Source: Candidatus Aminicenantota bacterium
GTDB lineage: Bacteria > Acidobacteriota > Aminicenantia > Aminicenantales > Aminicenantaceae
Length of the DNA stretch: 9,879 bases
Assembly: GCA_016926925.1 (NCBI GenBank)
Contig: JAFGNQ010000115.1
Coordinates: 1-9,879 of the forward strand
Direction: 5' to 3'
The position numbers were made by a program, and so were the translations under genes. Under the pieces are notes generated by a model. It was given only the letters and a program-made list of their open reading frames with translations, ran no database searches and was not told the DNA's origin. This document shows, piece after piece, positions 6,863 to 9,879 of the stretch (positions are counted from its first letter, which is position 1; every line of letters starts with the position of its first letter).

Positions 6863-7000
6863 GGCGTTAGATCGGGGGACATCGGTGGCACAGTGCAATC
6901 TGTTATCAGTGTTTGTGATGCCAAAGCTCCGCATTTGTACGTAGCAAAAGCATCAGAGAAGAACAGAGAATTTGTGAAAGTTGACTTTGAAAAACATTAG
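6863..7000 (+). other. Open frame continuing for 45 codons after the permease stop, possible gene remnant
   Basis: Directly after the permease TAA, the same frame stays open to TAG 6998-7000. It reads into plausible protein-like sequence (VISVCDAKAPHLYVAK, then EKNREFVKVDFEKH). It begins across a truncated copy of the dispersed repeat (6871-6883) and has no start codon or ribosome site. I do not recognise it. It may be the 3' end of a gene interrupted by rearrangement at the repeat, or chance. Confidence 0.25.
6871..6883. repeat. Truncated copy of the dispersed repeat
   Basis: atcgggggacatc is identical to 13 bases of the units at 1500-1568 and then diverges. It lies 9 bp after the permease stop codon, as the other copies lie at the end of the SGNH gene. 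At 13 bases the match is short but unlikely to be accidental given its G-run context. Confidence 0.55.
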
Positions 7001-7025
7001 TGACTTATAAAAGGGATTTTCACAG

Positions 7026-7050
7026 AAAATCGGACACTCCCGAATTTTCT
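7026..7050. terminator. Possible bidirectional terminator between permease and serine hydrolase genes
   Basis: AAAATCGG (7026-7033) pairs with CCG-A-ATTTT (7040-7048) around a 6-nt loop with one bulged A. It has an A-run on one side and TTTTCTT on the other, a layout compatible with termination in both directions between the convergent units. The GC part of the stem is only 3 bp, so this is weak. A second hairpin (TCAGAA-GCTT-TTCTGA, 7058-7073) follows without a T-run. The remainder of 7000-7160 shows no gene. Confidence 0.35.
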
Positions 7051-7160
7051 TAAAGTTTCAGAAGCTTTTCTGAGAGGGGGATAAGGATTGCGAAAACTGA
7101 AGGTCGGTCTAATGAGTCAGATCTTATTTCCGAGACGCCCTTCTATGAGCGGAAATGGGC

Positions 7161-8819
7161 TCAATAGGTCATGGCGAGAAGCATCTGCTCGATGACCTGC
7201 TCGACGATGTTCGCTGCCGGAGGGCTGTAGTTCGAAAGCACGACGACCGTGTATCCTGAATCGAGATACATTTTGAACTGACAATTGACTCCCGAACCGT
7301 CCCCGCCGTGGCTTGCTACTCGGCCGGCCGCAGTTTGAGTGACAAAGAAACCGTAGCCGTGGGTGGGCGCGCTGATCTCCGGCTTAGGCGTCAAAACCGT
7401 CTCCGTGTATTCAGGACCGAGGAGCTTGTGGGAACGGAGAGCGGCATCGAACTTCATCAGGTCTTCCGCGGTCGAATAGCTCCCTCCCGAAGGCATGCCC
7501 TTCATGACGCGCGTGAAAAGCACTTCCCTCAGCACCGGCTCCTTGCTCGAGTAATCCATCGCATAGGCGCTGGCCCTGTTTTCCACGGGCAGATCTTTCT
7601 CGAAGGCATCCGTGTTCGTCATTCCGGCAGGCTTATAGATTTGGGACCGGACATAATCAAAGTAGCTCTCCCCTGTAACATTCTCGATGACGACACCCAG
7701 CAGCATCATTCCTGTACTGCTGTAAGCCCATTTGGTTCCCGGTTCGAAAGCCAGGGTTTCATCGGAAATCAACATCTTGTAGTCGTCCAGGTTCCGGAAA
7801 AGGAGTTGTTTGTATTGTCCGTAGAGTTTCTGGAAGTAATTGCCCAATCCCGATGTGTGCGTCAAGAGATGACGGATCTGAAATTTTTCGCTGATTTCAG
7901 GTTTCAGCCAGTCAGACGGCACATAGGCATTCAAAGGATCCTCGAAGGACAGTTTCCCCCGTTCGGCTAGCTGGGCAACGGCCACTCCGGTGAATATCTT
8001 GCCTACCGAGGCAATGTTGAATTTGGTATCCAGTCGGTTTGGAACACGGTAGGACCGGCTGGCAAAGCCGTAAGCTTTTTGAAACAGAGGCCGGCCGTTT
8101 CTGGCCAGCAAAACGACTCCGGAGAATATATCGTCTGCGACGAGTTTTTTCATACATATCTCCAGACGTTCGACGACAGCTTCATCGCTCCGTTTCTCTG
8201 GGGGGGGAACATCTGAGGGCAGGGGAGCGGGCTCTAAATTCATGAATCCATTGATTTTGTGCGGCGGTTCTTTTGTAACCGGAACCGTCAGGTTGATCCA
8301 TGATCCGGTCAGGTTGTTGTAGAGAAGGGCATTCATACTTTCCGTCCTGCGAGGACCGGGCTCGCGAAGGACGTATCCCAGCCCCGCGCTTGCATAGGAA
8401 ATCCCCATCTGAAAAAGAATATGGATATCCAGGGGCAGTTTCTTCAAAAAAGAAGGATCGTAGTGTTCGGTTATGTAATTTCGGATGGCCTCTCGGTCGC
8501 CCGAATTTACGACATCGAGATACGTCTTGACATGCTGCGTATTGGACTCTATCTCTGTCTCTTCAAAACATATAGAATAAGCGTCAAGAGCCCCATCCAT
8601 TTTATTTGAGGAAAACGAATGAGCAGGTATAGGCTGGAGATTTCCTTTCATCCGAGAATTGACGTTGACGGCACGGTCATAAAGCGGATTGAGATTGCTG
8701 ACATTATGTGTTATCCACCGGCGTGATTGAGGTTGCACACCTGTGGAAGATATCATTACTGCCACAATGATCCCTGTAAGGATCAAACTCCTTTTGTGTG
8801 TGCGGGGGAAATGTTTCAT
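7161..8819 (-). CDS. Exported serine hydrolase, class C beta-lactamase/penicillin-binding-protein fold
   Basis: This 552-residue protein has a signal peptide (basic MKHFPRTHKR, then a hydrophobic stretch to about residue 29). An N-terminal region (about 85-165) with HVKTYLDVVNSGD suggests an NTF2-like or related alpha+beta domain, and the catalytic beta-lactamase-family domain runs from about 205 to 545. Catalytic motifs are Ser271-Val-Gly-Lys274 (SxxK), Tyr366-Ser-Ser (in place of the usual YxN) and His504-Gly-Gly (the HxG/KTG equivalent). The family includes esterases, D-amino-acid peptidases and DD-carboxypeptidases; beta-lactam hydrolysis cannot be assumed. ATG 8819 was chosen because GGAGGAGG (8827-8834) lies 7 nt upstream. 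A TTG at 8840 extends the frame but overlaps that site. It is transcribed alone, convergent with the permease gene. Confidence 0.88.
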   Translation of the reverse strand: MKHFPRTHKRSLILTGIIVAVMISSTGVQPQSRRWITHNVSNLNPLYDRAVNVNSRMKGNLQPIPAHSFSSNKMDGALDAYSICFEETEIESNTQHVKTYLDVVNSGDREAIRNYITEHYDPSFLKKLPLDIHILFQMGISYASAGLGYVLREPGPRRTESMNALLYNNLTGSWINLTVPVTKEPPHKINGFMNLEPAPLPSDVPPPEKRSDEAVVERLEICMKKLVADDIFSGVVLLARNGRPLFQKAYGFASRSYRVPNRLDTKFNIASVGKIFTGVAVAQLAERGKLSFEDPLNAYVPSDWLKPEISEKFQIRHLLTHTSGLGNYFQKLYGQYKQLLFRNLDDYKMLISDETLAFEPGTKWAYSSTGMMLLGVVIENVTGESYFDYVRSQIYKPAGMTNTDAFEKDLPVENRASAYAMDYSSKEPVLREVLFTRVMKGMPSGGSYSTAEDLMKFDAALRSHKLLGPEYTETVLTPKPEISAPTHGYGFFVTQTAAGRVASHGGDGSGVNCQFKMYLDSGYTVVVLSNYSPPAANIVEQVIEQMLLAMTY

Positions 8820-8874
8820 GTCAAGGCCTCCTCCGTTCAAATGTCCGGCCGTTCACAACTACAGTTCTTCAAAT

Positions 8875-8904
8875 ACTATAACTTCAGATTCTAAAAAACA
8901 ACAA
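8875..8904 (-). promoter_or_regulatory. Possible sigma-70-type promoter of the serine hydrolase gene
   Basis: On the minus strand TTGTTG (8899-8904) and TATAGT (8875-8880) are 18 nt apart. The start would be near 8868, about 50 nt before ATG 8819. The -10 box matches five of six consensus bases; the -35 box is weak. Confidence 0.35.
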
Positions 8905-8962
8905 AGCCATAAACTCCATAGGATATAGGAGTGTAAAGTTTTTTAAATTGGACGCAATTATA

Positions 8963-8999
8963 ATCAAGTGGTAAAAGGGGATTGTATAAACCACTTGAT
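8963..8999 (+). promoter_or_regulatory. 10-bp perfect inverted repeat upstream of the second sigma-54 promoter
   Basis: ATCAAGTGGT (8963-8972) and ACCACTTGAT (8990-8999) are exact reverse complements separated by 17 nt; the centre is about 145 bp before the predicted sigma-54 start. It could be an activator site, two half-sites on successive helical turns, or an RNA hairpin from a leader. It shares no sequence with the sites at 3730-3766. Confidence 0.55.
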
Positions 9000-9058
9000 C
9001 TGCAGATAGCGAAAGGAAACATCCTTATTTCTGAGGCAGAGCACTTCTTCCCGGGAAT

Positions 9059-9071
9059 TCCTTTTAAAGGA
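9059..9071 (+). promoter_or_regulatory. Second TCCTTTTAAAGGA palindrome
   Basis: It has the same sequence as 3786-3798 and lies at the same 44-bp distance from the -24 GG of its sigma-54 promoter. Here it extends one base each way to a 15-bp TTCCTTTTAAAGGAA. Confidence 0.5.
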
Positions 9072-9101
9072 AAGGTCAGATCGCCGGCTCCCAGGTTGTA
9101 A

Positions 9102-9117
9102 TGGCATGTTCTTTGCT
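9102..9117 (+). promoter_or_regulatory. Sigma-54 (RpoN) promoter of the NTF2-like protein gene
   Basis: TGGCATGTTCTTTGCT has GG at 9103-9104 and GC at 9115-9116, 10 bp apart. It forms part of an 18-base block identical to the PadR promoter. The predicted start is near 9127, about 15 nt before ATG 9143. Confidence 0.82.
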
Positions 9118-9142
9118 TGCCTTGTGATAAAGGAGTCATGAT

Positions 9143-9685
9143 ATGAAAAAACGTATACATGAATTCTCACTTATGTTTCTCATTTTTCTTCTTATTACCG
9201 CTGGCTCGGCTTCGGCGGCGGATTCTTCTACGGATTATGAAGCCGTGAAAAAGAGTCTCGAGCAGTCGATCGGCTGGGCCATCGAGAAGGATTTCGAGGC
9301 CATGTACCGTCTGTGGGCCGACAACATGTTTCATTTCTGGCTGTTTTCAGACAGCATGGTGGTGGGCCTGGAAAACTTCAAAAAGTATTCCGAACGGTGG
9401 AAAGATCCCGATTTCCGCGGCACCCGCTTCGCCTTCAAGGACCTGCGCATCGTGTTTTCCAAGTCCGGAGATGTGGCCTGGTATTCCTGCTTTCTCGATG
9501 ACTGCGGCTCCTTTAAAGGTAAGGAGTCCTGCCTGGAAAACGTCTTCCAGACAGGCGTTCTGGAGAAAAGAGACGGGCGCTGGGTCCATGTGCTGATGCA
9601 CGGGGCTTATCCGGTCGATAAAATACCCGAAAAATATGTGAGGCACTTTTATTCGAGCCTGTTTGAAAAGAAAGCGGAAAAATAG
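9143..9685 (+). CDS. Exported NTF2/SnoaL-like protein of unknown function
   Basis: This 180-residue protein begins with a clear signal peptide (MKKR, a hydrophobic stretch, and ASA before Ala26), so it is secreted or periplasmic. The mature part has the cone-shaped NTF2/SnoaL pattern: a first helix pair with WAIEKDFEAMYRLWADN, a loop with GLENFKKYSERW, and long strands with IVFSKSGDVAWYSCFLD and TGVLEKRDGRWVHVLMHGAYP. This matches DUF4440/SnoaL-3-type proteins. These bind small ligands or act as minor enzymes; no catalytic residue can be assigned. Three cysteines (116, 121, 130) cluster in one strand-loop and could form a disulfide outside the cytoplasm. ATG 9143 has AGGAG at 9131-9135 with 7 nt spacing. 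It is a single-gene unit between a sigma-54 promoter and an intrinsic terminator. Confidence 0.82.
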   Translation: MKKRIHEFSLMFLIFLLITAGSASAADSSTDYEAVKKSLEQSIGWAIEKDFEAMYRLWADNMFHFWLFSDSMVVGLENFKKYSERWKDPDFRGTRFAFKDLRIVFSKSGDVAWYSCFLDDCGSFKGKESCLENVFQTGVLEKRDGRWVHVLMHGAYPVDKIPEKYVRHFYSSLFEKKAEK

Positions 9686-9760
9686 CTTTTTATATCCGGG
9701 TCTTTTTAAAAAGGAAAAGGAGAGATAAAAGGTCTTCACTTTGAGCCGATAAATCGAATT

Positions 9761-9790
9761 CAGCAGTTCCTGCTGTTTTTTCTTTTTTTT
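9761..9790 (+). terminator. Rho-independent terminator of the NTF2-like gene
   Basis: CAGCAG (9761-9766) and CTGCTG (9770-9775) form a perfect 6-bp stem with a TTC loop. It is followed at once by TTTTTTCTTTTTTTT, and it lies 75 nt after the stop codon. The remaining bases to 9879 hold only a small CTGAT-CTTT-ATCAG hairpin and no recognisable gene. Confidence 0.85.
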
Positions 9791-9879
9791 CTTCTATAAT
9801 TCTTTTCGCTCTCTTAAATCTCTATAAATAGCTTTAGCTGCTGATCTTTATCAGATAGGTATAATCGTACCACCCGCCA

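Noticed and set aside
6885..6899. TGGCACAGTGCAA as a sigma-54 promoter
   Set aside because: GG and GC are only 6 bp apart, not the required 10, and no gene follows.
4174..6934. Several long minus-strand open frames opposite the permease gene
   Set aside because: They are reverse-strand shadows of a GC-biased coding frame and show no domain-like sequence or ribosome sites.
8842..8857. TGTCCG-GCCG-TTCACA as a third enhancer-like site
   Set aside because: Only one half matches. It lies downstream of the likely start of the serine hydrolase gene, and no sigma-54 promoter is placed to use it.
9702..9713. CTTTTTAAAAAG palindrome after the NTF2-like gene as a terminator
   Set aside because: It lacks a GC stem and a loop. 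The hairpin with T-run at 9761-9790 is the convincing terminator.

Overview
The window looks like a piece of a moderately GC-rich, Gram-negative-type bacterial chromosome, probably an environmental lineage. The gene mix is an acidobacterial/Aminicenantes-like repertoire: a CocE-type hydrolase with the charged C-terminal extension, a PadR regulator paired with an ATPase-less FtsX/MacB permease, an exported class-C-like serine hydrolase, and sigma-54 promoters. The taxonomic guess is inference from gene content and style only. No rRNA, tRNA, CRISPR array or complete transposase gene was seen.

Layout. (1) 1-1531, plus strand: the 3' end of a CocE/NonD-family hydrolase, then an exported SGNH/GDSL hydrolase whose last codons lie inside a 35-bp tandem repeat. 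(2) 1500-3602: a minus-strand membrane-protein cassette: a flavodoxin pseudogene, a DUF6544-type membrane protein, and a small four-helix membrane protein resembling the N-terminal half of the DUF6544 protein. It is read from a good sigma-70-type promoter (TTGTCG-N17-TATAAT) and is bounded by inverted copies of a short repeat (core gggggacatcatactt). (3) 3730-6862, plus strand: two tandem 16-bp inverted-repeat sites, a near-consensus sigma-54 promoter, a perfect 14-bp palindrome at the predicted start of transcription, then padR-like and FtsX/MacB-type permease genes 32 nt apart. (4) 7161-8819, minus strand: a large exported serine hydrolase of the beta-lactamase/penicillin-binding fold. (5) 8963-9790, plus strand: a 10-bp inverted repeat, a second copy of the sigma-54 promoter module, an exported NTF2/SnoaL-like protein, and a clear intrinsic terminator.

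How the parts work together (inference). Two transcription units, PadR-permease and the exported NTF2-like protein, share the same sigma-54 core promoter plus a palindromic AT-rich element exactly 44 bp upstream of the -24 GG. Their more distal candidate enhancer sites differ. This suggests one promoter architecture reused with different activators, with PadR possibly repressing its own unit through the palindrome at the start site. The remaining genes encode exported or membrane hydrolytic functions with no obvious single pathway.
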